The notes below the pieces were generated by a model. That model was not told where the DNA came from. It did not search any database and was given only the letters and a program-made list of their open reading frames with translations. A stretch of DNA of 64,000 nt, from the NCBI GenBank assembly GCA_019916065.1, contig CM034242.1, positions 43,157,010 to 43,221,009 of the forward strand, read 5' to 3'. How positions within the stretch are numbered: position 1 is the stretch's first letter; each line of letters starts with the position of its first letter. The position numbers and the translations under genes were made by a program. This document shows, piece by piece, positions 34,205 through 45,356 of this stretch. This DNA comes from Vitellaria paradoxa (taxonomy: Eukaryota; Streptophyta; Magnoliopsida; Ericales; Sapotaceae).

Positions 34205-34990
34205 AATTGGGGACATATTATGCATGTGATTTTTTATTAAATTTTATTTTGATTAAAATAAAATAATAAAAAATTATTAAAAGTGACTCAATGTAAATAA
34301 TTAGTTAATGGTATTTAAGTAGATAACAACTAATTAAAGAATATTTAAAGAAAATAAAAATGTTATAAAAATAGTGCGTAGTTAAAGGACATTTAAGGAA
34401 GACAAAAATATAAATAGATGAAATTACTTAATTGTGTGGTAATTATAAAATTGTATTTTTCAATGTCATTTAATTAAGTTGTAGATAGTTACAAGAAGTT
34501 TAAAGGTATCTTAGAAAGAAGAAAAAAATGATTCACCAAAAAAAGTTTAGTAAATTTTAAAGTTTCACCGTTACTCTTATTATTTGCTCTATGTGTACTA
34601 GAATTGAGCACACACTATGAGTGTGGGTTTTTATTAAATTTTTTGTTTTCAATAAAAATTATAAAAATAATTGATAAAGTGCCTCAATAATAAATAATGA
34701 ATAATTAAGGGTTTTTAAGTAGATATTCACTAATTAAGAATGATTTTAAAAAATAAAAAATTGCAAAACTAATAGCCAGTGAAAGAGCATTTAAAATAAA
34801 TAAATAAATAAATAAAATTACTTAATTACATAGTAGTTGTAAAAATTTTCTTTTTAATGCCATTGAAGTTGTAATTGATCATAGAAAATTTAAGAGTATT
34901 ATAGAGAGAAGAAAAATATTTCATCTTAGTAAAATTTTATTAATTTATCTCACCATTATTCCTAATATTTACTTTATATAAATGAGCTTG
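34205..34990. repeat. Two tandem units of about 390 bp inside the first copy
   Basis: The segments 34205-34590 and 34595-34990 share a(g)aattg(g/a)g(c)acac, ttttttattaaattttattt-like blocks, aagtagata(ac/ttc)a(a)ctaatt and a final ttgtaa..tag..a(a)tttaa. Diverged; the second is also present at about 38110-38510. Confidence 0.55.
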
Positions 34991-35188
34991 TGTGCACATC
35001 TGTAATAGTTTTAAGTATGCAAATTTTTGCATTATTTACACACAATTGAATGCGGTTTTTGAATAATTATACTAGAATTTTTTATAACACACCGTTTGAG
35101 ACTCAAAAGTTATACATATATACGCATGCTTTAATTTTGTATTTTTTATCAAAATTTTGTTTATTTCCTTAGTTGTGTTGGAGAGACG

Positions 35189-35254
<66 letters not shown>

Positions 35255-35931
35255 TATAGAACTGTAATGACAAATCTATTCAAATCCACATGCAAAGAAA
35301 AATCTTTTGTACGCAAGTTGGAGATTGACAATTTTATTTGAAAAATGTTGCGGGAAGACAACAACATCCTTCTAAATTTCTAATGCATCCAAAACTATGA
35401 AATAAGTGATGGTGATTAGCTTTTTTCCAAGTTTAAAAGCATGGGAGATGAGAGTGTGACATGGTCCCTAAGATAATTTTTTGTCCATCTAATATTTATC
35501 AATTTTGTAAAATTAAAAAAAAAAACTTAATAGAAAAGAACAAAATAATAATAAAAAAATGCTTATGAAAATTTTACAAAATGCTACATGTTTACCTTTA
35601 AAATTTCCAAAAGATAACCCCATAATGTTAAAATTAAGAAAAAAAATTATAAGGTCGTTTAACACTCTAAAAAAAATACTTTCTATTGTTTAGTTGACAA
35701 AATTTAAAGATTTTGGCAAGAGCCATTCGAATAGTTTTTGTCCAGAAATTTTAAAATATGAGTGTTTGGTAGACAAAAATTTAATTAAAATTTATAAATT
35801 CATATATTAAAATAAATGTACCGAAATAAAAATGAACAAAATTTGGTAAAAGAATATAAAAATTAATAAAATTTTATAAATTTTGAAATATAAAACGCAT
35901 ATGTGAAAATTACTCTATATAGGATGTGCAT

Positions 35932-36075
35932 TGAGTGATAAAAAAAAAGATAAATTATGAGTTCGTAATTCGTATAATTAAATAAAAATTAAATAATTTT
36001 TAGAAATTTTAAAAAAAATTTAAAGACTTTGAGACATTTATCACAAATCAACCAGGGTCAAAAGATGAATCAAAC
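35932..36075. mobile_element. Diverged copy of the 'gtgacaaaaagtgagataaa' MITE in the 1.26-kb segment
   Basis: Core agataaattatgagttcgta and attcgtataattaaataaaa. Right end not clear. Confidence 0.45.
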
Positions 36076-36569
36076 GGAGTCATAGTTTAAAGATAAAGAA
36101 GAACCAAAGGCAAATTTTTCTCTTCACGTGTTTGCCGATGGAATGCCTGCTCCTTTTGTCAAAAAGATGCCTGAGATGTCTGTTTGGTAATTTTTAGAAA
36201 ATGTTTAATTGATTAAAATTAATTAAAATTTATCAATTTTTTTTAAATTTTTTATCTTTTTAATAAAATTTTATTACATATTACTTTTATATTAAATTTT
36301 TTTACTTTTACCGTACCCCCTCTTTTCTTTTCTTTTTTTAACTTTTGCAAACTAAACATTCCCCATATCCTGCGTTGGTGAGTTGGCACCTATATATATA
36401 TATATATATAGTGTGTTTGAAGTTTAGAGAAAAATAAAAAAAAAAATTAAAAGATAAGATTGATGTGATGAAAAAATGATAGGTGATAAAATTTGATTGG
36501 AGAGATTTAAAAATTTTTTAAATTTTTTAATTTTTTTTGTTCTAAACAAACATATATATATATATATAG

Positions 36570-36672
36570 AAGTGGAAAGGGATTAGGTCCAATGTAATGC
36601 ACTATTCTGTACACTTATATACCGTTGGAGTGCACCAACGGTTTACTGCACCGAACCTAACCCCTTTCCATA
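36570..36672. mobile_element. Small foldback element, about 100 bp
   Basis: Left arm tggaaagggattaggt pairs with right arm acctaacccctttcca (15 of 16). An inner palindrome ccgttggagtgcaccaacgg forms the tip. It is flanked by TATATA on both sides. Non-coding. Confidence 0.7.
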
Positions 36673-36782
36673 TATAAGAATGCAGTTGCTTTTGCCAAAA
36701 AGATGTCTGCCATGTCTGTTGGTGATTTTTAGATCCTGCATCGGTGAGTTAGCGCCTGTATCTGTATTTGTATATATCTAGG

Positions 36783-37172
36783 AGTGTTTAGCGTTTTGCT
36801 AATTTTTATAAAATTTTAAAAAGATTAAAAATTTTAACTTTTTCAAACTATACAAATTCTGACTTTTTAAAAAATATTTATCAAAATTTATTAGAACAAA
36901 TTATTATAGTGTGTTTTAATAAATTTTAATAAAATTTTTAAAAAGTTAAACTGTTATTGTATCAAATAATTTTACAAAATTCTAAAAATTTTTAAAATTC
37001 TCTATTAAAACTTTATCTCGTTTCATTTTATATAATTTTTAATAACTTTATATTAAATCAAACATAAACATTCAACTATCATCACAAAGTAACTTTTTAT
37101 ACTCTAAATTTAAAAAAAAAAATTTTTGTTAAATTTATTTATTTATTTATTTATTTACGCTTCAAACAGCCT
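36783..37172. mobile_element. MITE-like repeat 'gtgtttagc', copy 1
   Basis: Colinear with 39001-39385 (same segmental duplication) and with 41500-41845, which lies elsewhere. Core attagaacaaa(t)tattatagtg and caaacataaacattcaac(t/c)atca. Approximate limits. Confidence 0.6.
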
Positions 37173-37862
37173 CGTACTATTGTAATCAACACATACAATT
37201 TAAAAATATATAAAACATCAACTATTGAGATTTACTTTTTCATAAATTAAAAATCAAGATTCATTGGTGTATCTATAGACACTAGCAAACACTAATATAT
37301 ATATATATATATATATATATTTGTAAAGTCTAGTCCTAATTTTATTTTTATTTTTATAGTTAGATATCAATCACACACATCATTGTAATATTTTTTTTTT
37401 TAAATGTGATATACACATAAAATCTACTCTTAATTCTATAGTTAAATATTACTTCACACTACATGATTGTAATATATATATATATATATATATTTCAAAT
37501 ATGATACATCATTGTAAAGTGTAAAACACTAAAAACTCTCCTTTTGGTTTTTAAATTTTAATATTTTACATATTAGTTTTATTTATGCAATTTGCTGAAA
37601 CTTTTACAATAATCTATATAATCGAATGCGTTGTTTGAGTAATCATACTAGAATTTGCAACACACCCTGGTTTTTATTCATGATTTAATTTTGTGTGTAA
37701 ATATATAGCTAGGGCTTGTAGCTATATTAATCACATCTTAACTCAAATCAAAAGGTAAATTGAATTTAAAAAAAAAAAAAACTACTTGTTTATAAAATTA
37801 ATTAATAGCTTTTTTGTTCAAAGCATTTTTTCTATAAATTTTGATTAAAAAATAAATTACAA

Positions 37863-38708
37863 AATTAAAGAATATTTAAAGAAAATAAAAAAGTTATAAA
37901 AATAGTGCATAGTTAGAGCACATTTAAGGAAGACAAAAATATAAATGGGTGAAATTATTTAATTGTGTAATAGTTATAAAAAATTATTTTTTAAAAAGTT
38001 TAAGGATATTACAGAAAGAAAAAAATGATTCACCGAAAAAAAAAAAACAATGAATTTTAAAGTTTCCCCATTACCCTTATTATTTGCTCTATGTGTGCTA
38101 GAATGGAACACACACACACACTATGAGTGTGCGTTCTTATTGAATTTTTTATTTTAAATAAAAATTATAAAAATAATTAGTAAAAATACCTCAAATAGTA
38201 AATAATGAATAATTAAGGTTATCTAAGTAGATATTCACTAATTAAGAAGGATTTTAAAAAATAAAAAAAATTGCAAAAGTAATAACCAGTGAAAGAGCAT
38301 TTAAAAAAATAAAAAATAAATAAATAGATAAAATTACATGATTATATAGTAGTTATAAAAATTTTATTTTTATGCCATTGAAGTTGTAATTGGCAGTAGA
38401 AAATTTAGTTAGGAGTATTATAGAGAGAGAAAAAATATTTCATTACAGAAAAATTTTATTAATTTGCCTCACCATTATTCCTAATATTTACTTTATATAA
38501 ATGAGCTTGTGTGTAAATCTGTAATAGCTTTATGTATGCAAATTTTCGCATTATTTACACACAATTGAATGCGGTTTTTGAATAATTATACTTGAATTTT
38601 TTATAACACACCGTTTGAGACTCAAAAGTTATACGTATATACGTATGCTTTAATTTTGTATTTTTTTATCAAAAATTTATTTATTTCCTTAGTTGTGTTG
38701 GAGAGACG

Positions 38709-38744
<36 letters not shown>

Positions 38745-39595
38745 TATAGAACTGTAATGACAAATCTATTCAAATCCATCTGCAAAGTCTTTTGTACGCA
38801 AGTTGGAGATTGACAATTTTATTTGAAAAATGTTGCGGGAAGACAACAACATACTTCTAATGCATCCAAAACCACCCCCTTCCCATATATAGGAATGCCC
38901 GTTGCTTTTGCCAAAAAGTTGTCTGACATGTCTGTTGGTGATTTTTAGATCTTGCGTCGGTGAGTTTAGCACCTGTATCTGTATCTGTATGTATCTAGGG
39001 GTGTTTAGCATTTTACCAATTTTTATAAAATTTTAAAAAAAATTAAAAATTTTATCTCTTTCGAACTTTACAAATTTTGACTTTTTTAAAAATATCTATC
39101 AAAATTTATTAGAACAAATCATTATAGTGTATTTTAATAAATTTTTTTAAAAAGTTAGACTGTTATTCATATCAAATAATTTTACAAAACTCTAAAAAAT
39201 TTTAAGATTCTCCATTAAAATTTATCACATGTCACTTTATATAATTTTTAATAATTTCATACCAAACCAAACATAAACATTCAACCATCACCTCAAATTA
39301 ACCTTTTATACTCCAAATTTTAAAAAATTTCATTTTTGTTAAATTTATTTATTTATTTTTTTTTTACACATCAAACAGCCTTGTATTATTGCAAGCAACA
39401 CATGCAATTTGAAAATATATAAAACATAAACTATTGAGATTTACTTTTTCATAAATTGAAAATCAAGATTCCTCGCTATATCTATAGACACTAGTAAACA
39501 CTAATATATATATGTATATATATATATATTTGTAAAGTCTAGTCTTAATTCTCTTTTTTTTTTTTATAGTTTGATATCAATCACACACATCATTG
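37863..39595. repeat. Tandem segmental duplication, second copy with internal deletion
   Basis: Follows the first copy after about 470 bp. The deletion junction is at aaaacca|ccccct near 38870. The AT run is 30 bp here (38712-38741) against about 58 bp in the first copy (35193-35250). Its right end is interrupted by a solo LTR at 39596. Confidence 0.85.
39001..39385. mobile_element. MITE-like repeat 'gtgtttagc', copy 2
   Basis: Begins gtgtttagcattttaccaat and ends acacatcaaacagcc. Duplicated together with the surrounding block. Confidence 0.6.
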
Positions 39596-40586
39596 TGTTG
39601 GAAAATATGACATTAATAAATAGGTAAATGAGAAATTGTGTCTCAAAAGATCACATTTGATTTGGAAAGGGAAAAGGTTAGGTGTAAAGTGTGAAACCAC
39701 TTGTCCCACATTGAAAAAAAAGATAAAAAAAATTGAGTATTTTATATATAGTTACACTTTTAAAAAGTGGTAATTAATTACTAGAAATATTATGCATCGC
39801 GCCCCTGCGTACGGGATGCAAATCCAACGCCCCGACGATAGTCAGCGAACTTCCATCGTGCGCAAGCGCGCGACTTGCGGACACGAATGCCAGACTGAAA
39901 AGTGAGTCTCGCGAATCGCCCATTTTTAGCCTTTTGTTTTTCAATATTTCTTTTTAGATAATTTCACATAATTAAATCTCTGTAATAGCAGAATTAAATT
40001 TCTGTTTTAAATCTCTATAACAATAAGTTTACTATAGAATTTAAATTATATAACTACAGGTTTAATATACAGCATAAATTTCAGAATTGCCCTAATTTCA
40101 TTTGCCTATAAATATAGACACCTCTTCTGTTTTATACACACCCAGAAAATTTTCTACTCTCCTCTCATTTTAATTTCTGCATACTGTTTTTTTTTTTTAT
40201 TTTGTTGGTTTGTTCAATTCGACAAAAGTGTTGAAGTACTTTACATATTTCACCACTACCTACCGTTGTTTCCTAGGAGACAGACGTCCATACCAACCTC
40301 AAGTACACGTAGAGAGGACAAATCTATTTTAAGGAAACTGTATCAATCACAGTCCTCGATTTTTTTTTTTTTACTAAAATCTATTTTTTTTACTGTTTAT
40401 AACAGTTTATTATTATCTGTTTAATTTTTTCCTTTACTGTTAAAAAATTATAATAACAAGTTTATTATAATAACAGTTTAAATAAATTTTCAGATTCTGT
40501 TTTAAAAAATAAATAAATAAAACAGTTTTATTGTAGCCAATTTTAGTATTCAAATTTTAATATTGACTTTCCTTTTATTTTTAACA
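39596..40586 (+). mobile_element. Ty1/copia-like solo LTR
   Basis: 991 bp, starts TGTTGGAAAATATGACATTA and ends TTTTTAACA (TG...CA). Flanking 5-bp repeats are CATTG (39591-39595) and CATCG (40587-40591), one mismatch. It contains cttgtcccacattga near the start, a promoter-like tataaatat at 40108-40116 and a GC-rich island at 39800-39930. Neither primer-binding site, coding region nor second LTR follows, so it is a solo LTR left by recombination. The first copy of the segmental duplication preserves the left flank without the LTR: catcattgtaatattt at 37378-37393. Confidence 0.82.
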
Positions 40587-40861
40587 CATCGTAATATTAT
40601 TGGGCGAAAGGAGAGAGGCATTACGGTAGAGAGAGAATTTGTTTTTTTTCAAATTGTTAGTCTCACTTTATTTTAAATAATTGTAAATAAAATTTAAACT
40701 ATTATATATTTGTATGTATTTTTTATTCATTCATTTCCTTTCAACCAAATGAAGAAAAATTTTCTATCCCGAAAGTAAAAATAAGTGCTCTTACACGTGG
40801 ATTTTGTTTGATTGAAGGGATGGAATAATAGGGCATGTGTAATCCCACGACATAATTGGAT

Positions 40862-41012
40862 GTGTTTGAAATTGTATAAAATAAAATAAAATTATAAAAG
40901 TATATTTTTCGTAATTCGTGCAGTGAATGAAAAATTTAAATTTTACTATCTTGTAATTCGTATTTGTAAAGATTTGTAAGATTTTATTTTATTTTGTAGA
41001 GTTTCAAACGAA
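40862..41012 (+). mobile_element. 'attgtataaaataaaataaa' MITE, copy
   Basis: Starts gtgtttgaaattgtataaaa and ends gtagagtttcaaacgaaacc. Core cgtaattcgtgcagtgaatg and ctatcttgtaattcgtattt. About 150 bp with imperfect inverted arms. Confidence 0.7.
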
Positions 41013-41329
41013 ACCAATATATGCAATAATTGGATGTAATATTATGTTAATTTTTATATAAGATTATTTTTTTGATTTTTGGGTAGTGGGACATGAAATT
41101 AGATAAAAAAAGAATATGATTTTGAACCTTTAAATTTTAATAGAAAGCAAATCTAAAAATGATCCCCTCCTATGATATTACTTATCTTTCATTTTGGAAA
41201 TATAAAGTCCAATAAATAAAACACAAACTAAAATTAACTTGATAAAAAATAATAAATTACATTTCTAATTCGCAACCATATCCATCGAATAAATAGGGCA
41301 GTATTTGTATTTGTGTTAGGGAGGAATAG

Positions 41330-41508
41330 AGCTTCTAGCTATTAAGATTTTTGACTTTTTATAGAATAATTAAATTTATTTTTTTACATTTTAATTTTTT
41401 TTTAAATTATAAAAAATAAAAATATCAAATTAACTACTAAAAAATTAATTTTGTATTTTTAAATATAAAAAAATTAACTTTTTTTTTTCTTCTCAAATTC
41501 AACTTATA
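41330..41508. mobile_element. Copy of the 7.8-kb MITE family
   Basis: gcttctagctattaagattt at the left and attaactttttttttt with ctcaaattcaacttataagg at the right. Confidence 0.5.
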
Positions 41509-41845
41509 AGGCAAATGTTAGAGAAGACCACAAATCATTTTAACTTTTTAAAAAAATTTTGTCAAAATCCACTGGAACAAATCATTATAGTTCGTTCTAA
41601 CAAATTTTAGCAGATTTTAAAAAAAGTTAGATTGACATTTGTACCAAAAAGTTTAATAAAATTCTAAAAGTTTTCAAGATTTTTTACAAAAATTTTATCA
41701 AGTATCACTTTATATAATTTTTAACAACTTTATATTAAATTAAGTACAAACATCTAACCATTATTTTGAAATAATTTTTTACACTCTAAAATTTAAAATT
41801 TTCATTTTGTTAATTTTTATTTTATTTTATTTTTTTCACGTTCAG
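41500..41845. mobile_element. MITE-like repeat 'gtgtttagc', third copy
   Basis: Shares tcactttatataatttttaa and the ggaacaaatcattatag core with 36783-37172. It lies outside the segmental duplication, showing this is a mobile repeat and not just duplicated sequence. Confidence 0.55.
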
Positions 41846-41849
41846 GACC

Positions 41850-42392
41850 ATTGTTTTAAAAACCAGACCGAACCGGTCGGTTGAACCAGTCCAAGAAACG
41901 GTCCGGTCAACCAGTAAAACCCGGTGGAAAGTTGAACCGGCCTAAAATCGGTGACCCACCGATTCAACCGGCAAAGCTTTTTTTTTTTACTTTTTTGAAT
42001 GGTAAAACAAATAAACTAATATGCACTAGTCTATAATTGAACTTCGATATATTTTGTGGTAAAGTACTATTATCCCACTAAACCATTAATAGTTATTGTT
42101 TCTTATTTTTGTTTGGTTTTACTTATATAATATATTAGTTTTAAGTGATTTTATTTTACAACATATTTTGTTGACACTTTTTATTAGTAAAATAAAACAG
42201 AGTAGAAGAATATGTGAAAAAATATAAATTTTTAAAATTATTATATAATTTTAACATATTTTTTATATTTTATTTATATATTTAAATATATTTATGACGT
42301 TACGATTCAATTCCAATTGAAGTAACGGTTTAACCACTAACTCGTAATCCGATCACTTTTCCGATTTGGCTACAGCCCAGTTTTTAAAACAT
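41850..42392. mobile_element. 'AACCGGT' MITE, best-preserved copy
   Basis: About 540 bp with inverted ends cattgttttaaaaacc and gtttttaaaacattg. The left arm is rich in accggtcggttgaacca-type motifs and the interior is AT-rich. Colinear with 14575-15113. The long CCGGTT-rich arms suggest a hAT- or foldback-type element; the target duplication is not clear. Confidence 0.75.
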
Positions 42393-42540
42393 TGCTCAAC
42401 GCAGACACAAACTCAATGTGTTTCTGATGCATTGCTAAGAATATTCCGGGAACGTTTGTACGATACGATGCAAGTGGAGGGTTGTTGAAAGGCTATCCAC
42501 AGGAAAACAAAAACATTAAAAAAAGCACGGTAGGTGGACA

Positions 42541-42733
42541 TATTGCCATCGCATTCTATTTTTCAATTGTTGCCTAAAAAGATGACTTCCTGAGAGCAAC
42601 TTTTCCAAAATATTGCCATCGCATACCGTTCCGTGGGAAGCATTCTATTTTCCAATTGCTGACTAAAAGATGACTTCCTGAAAGGACCTTTTCAAAAACA
42701 TTGCCATCGCATACCGTTCCGTTCCGTGGGAAG
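42541..42733. repeat. Tandem repeat, about 2.5 units of 70-90 bp
   Basis: Units start (t)attgccatcgcat and include cattctatttt(t/c)caattg and aagatgacttcctga(g/a)ag. A partial third unit ends ccgttccgtgggaag. Apparent open frames here are produced by the repeat. Confidence 0.8.
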
Positions 42734-43114
42734 AAAGGAAAAGGGAGCGAGAATCCACTTGGAAAACACCGTGCAATTGCAGGGGAAGAAGCGGTGGTTG
42801 AAGTGTAAACGCCGCGCTTCACACGGAGAATAAGATAATAGTTGCAGTGTAAACAGGCAAACAACTAAATTAAAATATTTCTCAAAAATACTTCAATCAA
42901 ATTGTTTTCATATAAATTTTTTCAAGTCAAAGATTAATTTGGAATGACTTTTTTTTTCTTATAAAGCATTGATTAAAGTATTTAATTTAATTAGATTTGC
43001 TTAATTGCAATTTATCATAAATTTATATTTTCGACTTCCCAGATATTTTTCAATAATTCATGGATTTCAAACATTTTTATAGGCGGAAATGATATTTGTA
43101 AAAGTAAGGTTGAG

Positions 43115-43375
43115 TTTGGGAAGCAAAAATAACTAGTTTTTTTTTTAGCTACCTATTAATTGTCTAGTAAAAAGTTAATTTTTTTTTCTTGTATTTAGGA
43201 AAAGAAAAAAAAATTAACTTTTTAACTTTTTTAATTTGACATTTTTTTCATCGAGGTTTAAAAAATATTTAAATGTAAATGAATAAATTTAATTATTTAA
43301 AAAAAAAAGGAAAAAACTAGTAAACCTACCAGCTTTTTTTTTTTTTTGTGGCTAAATGGAGACTAAATAAACTTC
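43115..43375. mobile_element. Copy of the 7.8-kb MITE family in block A
   Basis: Arms ttagctacctattaattg and ccagctttttttttttt. Absent at the equivalent point of block B (about 58530). Confidence 0.6.
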
Positions 43376-43396
43376 AATTAACAATTTAAATTTTTA

Positions 43397-43555
43397 GAGT
43401 GTGTTTGGAGTGACAAAAAGTGAGATAAAATAAGATAAAGTGAGATAAATTATAAGTTCGTAATTCGTATAATAAGATAAAAAATAAATAATTTTTAAAT
43501 TTTTTTAATATTTTTTATTATTTTTCAGAATTTTTTTTCTTTCCAAACGAAGCCC
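43397..43555 (+). mobile_element. 'gtgacaaaaagtgagataaa' Tourist-like MITE, best copy
   Basis: 159 bp, left end gagtgtgtttggagtgac, right end tccaaacgaagccc, TTA before the left end (43394-43396). Core ttataagttcgtaattcgta. Absent in block B. Other copies: 26505-26630, 32887-33050, 35932-36075, 44562-44690, 58750-58912. Confidence 0.75.
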
Positions 43556-44170
43556 TATTATTTATTATGCAAACCCCACCGTCCAAACAAATTGCAAGTA
43601 AACAAAGACCATCTCCAGACTTCTGGATCTAGAGTTGTGGTAAACATTTAAGAAACCATCTCTAGACTTTGACAAACAAGAAAAAACAAATCCATCTATC
43701 TATGTCACTCCAATAAACCAACACTGGGGATAATCGCGAAGCCATAAATTTTAGTGAGGTTTTTTTTTTTTTTTTTAATTTATTCTATTAATATATCTCA
43801 ATCGCTAAATGGGGTAATCACTCAAAACTTGAGGAAAAAAAAAAAGGAGTATGAGTAATTTTTAAATTTTATATGTCATTTAAGTAATTTTACTTTTTTA
43901 ATTTTTTTCTTCCATTAATTTTTTTAATTACTCGTTACTATTATTTTTTTATTTTTTTAAATGCCCCTTAATTGCTTTGTTATTTACTTAGATACTCTTT
44001 AATTAGCCATCAATTTTGTTAACCTTTTTAATTTTAATTTAATTTAAAACAAATTAAAAATACATAGAAGCCACTTCTACTATTATATACCAGATGTGGG
44101 TCCACACACCATGTGTGAGATTTTTTTTCTTTTCAAGTAAATTAATTTTAAATGAAATTTAAAATAAATG

Positions 44171-44218
44171 AAATTTGTTTGGTAATTTCATTTGGTAAAT
44201 AAATTACCAAACAAATTT
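44171..44218. repeat. Perfect hairpin, 18-bp arms
   Basis: aaatttgtttggtaattt and aaattaccaaacaaattt separated by a 12-base loop. Could be the fused ends of a deleted MITE. Confidence 0.8.
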
Positions 44219-44561
44219 AAAATAAAAAATATTGAAATACTTGTAAAATATTTTTTTTTTTGATAGTTTACTTGTAAAATATTAGGTAATTTTAAATGAA
44301 ATTTAAGTAAATAATTTGTAATTAAGCGACATCTAAAGAGAATAAAAAAATGTTAAAATAATTAATGGTTAAGTGATAATCATTAAAAAAATTATTTCCA
44401 TGAAAAGTATAGTGGTTGTAGAAAATCAATGAATATAAATAAATAAGACAGAAAATTTTTATTAAAAATTAAAATTTTATTGATTTTTTAATTTTATCAA
44501 ATACCTATAGTGTTTTTTTATATAATAATATACATTTATATAATACATATATAAATTAAAG

Positions 44562-44690
44562 GGGCATTTGAAATGACAAAAATTAATAAAATTTAATAAA
44601 AATTGTGAGTTCGTAATTTATACAGTAAAATAAAAAATAAATAATTTTTAATAATTTTTAGAACTAATGAATCCTATGGCTCTTTGTCGT
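44562..44690. mobile_element. Copy of the 'gtgacaaaaagtgagataaa' MITE
   Basis: Left end ggggcatttgaaatgacaaa, core tgagttcgtaatttatacag. Confidence 0.5.
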
Positions 44691-45075
44691 AGTTTTATCA
44701 AGTTATTATTTAGCGTGCGTAGTAACAAAAAATGCGATTCGAATAATTTTTTGTCATTGGCACATAGCCAATAAATCACATTTTTCAGAGATGAATAGTG
44801 AAATTTTTTAACTTTTGTGTCAGCTTTTTTGAGAAAAAAATCATCTTGAACGATTTTTGAATTCGTCGAAACGGTTTTATCTCAGAGTTTATTAAAAGTC
44901 GTTGAAAAGTTTGTAAGAATTGCACAAAAATTATTGGGATTTGTAAAATATTATTGGGATTTATAAAAAAATTTATTAGAATTTGTAAAAAATTTATTGG
45001 ACTCTGTAAATATATATAAATTTATAGAAATTTTATAAAGTACGACAAATACAAAATGTGTTAAAAAATTGTAAG

Positions 45076-45356
45076 TGTCATTTAATTTTTTTTTTTTTCT
45101 GTTTCGAACTCATTTTTCATTTTTTATTTTTGAAAATAAAAAAAACAATTTAAAACTCATTTGATTACTTGTATTTTTAAAATTTATTTTAGAAAAAAGA
45201 AGATGAGTTTACACATAAAATGAAAATCGATAAAAATTATTTTAAAAATTATTAACCTAAAGCAAGAATAATCTCAAAATAAAAAAAATAAAATATTTTA
45301 TATTTTCTTATTTTAAAATTTTTAACAATTTTAATCACACTAAACAAACAATCCCA
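45076..45356 (-). mobile_element. Diverged reverse copy of the 'catttggttta' MITE
   Basis: Contains cgaactcatttttcattttt, caattt(aa)aactcatttgattacttg and taatctcaaaataaaaaaaa, matching 17340-17675 in reverse. Confidence 0.6.

Larger units (their letters stand above)
34333..37390. repeat. Tandem segmental duplication, first copy (about 3.06 kb)
   Basis: 34333-35397 matches 37863-38868 and 36660-37390 matches 38872-39595, in the same order. The 1.26 kb between 35397 and 36660 is absent from the second copy. Shared landmarks: tttgctctatgtgt(a/g)ctaga, gttgtgttggagagacgaaa before an AT run, cttttgtacgcaagttggag and gtctg(c/a)catgtctgttggtg. No genes inside. Confidence 0.85.
42886..43690. repeat. 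Paralogous block A (matches 58319-58675)
   Basis: Shares tttatcataaatttata, atttcaaacatttttata and agtaaacaaagaccatct with 58319-58675. Block A is longer because two MITEs (43115-43375 and 43397-43555) are inserted here and missing in block B. Confidence 0.75.

Noticed and set aside
34205..34990. Possible CRISPR-like or satellite array
   Set aside because: Only two diverged units without regular spacers; part of a segmental duplication in a plant nuclear genome.
35193..35250. Long AT run considered as a possible replication or matrix-attachment signal
   Set aside because: It is a simple (AT)n microsatellite duplicated at 38712-38741 with a different length; nothing supports a special function.
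42574..42864. Minus-strand open frame of 96 codons with an internal repeat (FPRNGT/FPRNGM)
   Set aside because: It is created by the 70-90 bp tandem repeat; no family resemblance, no splice or promoter context.
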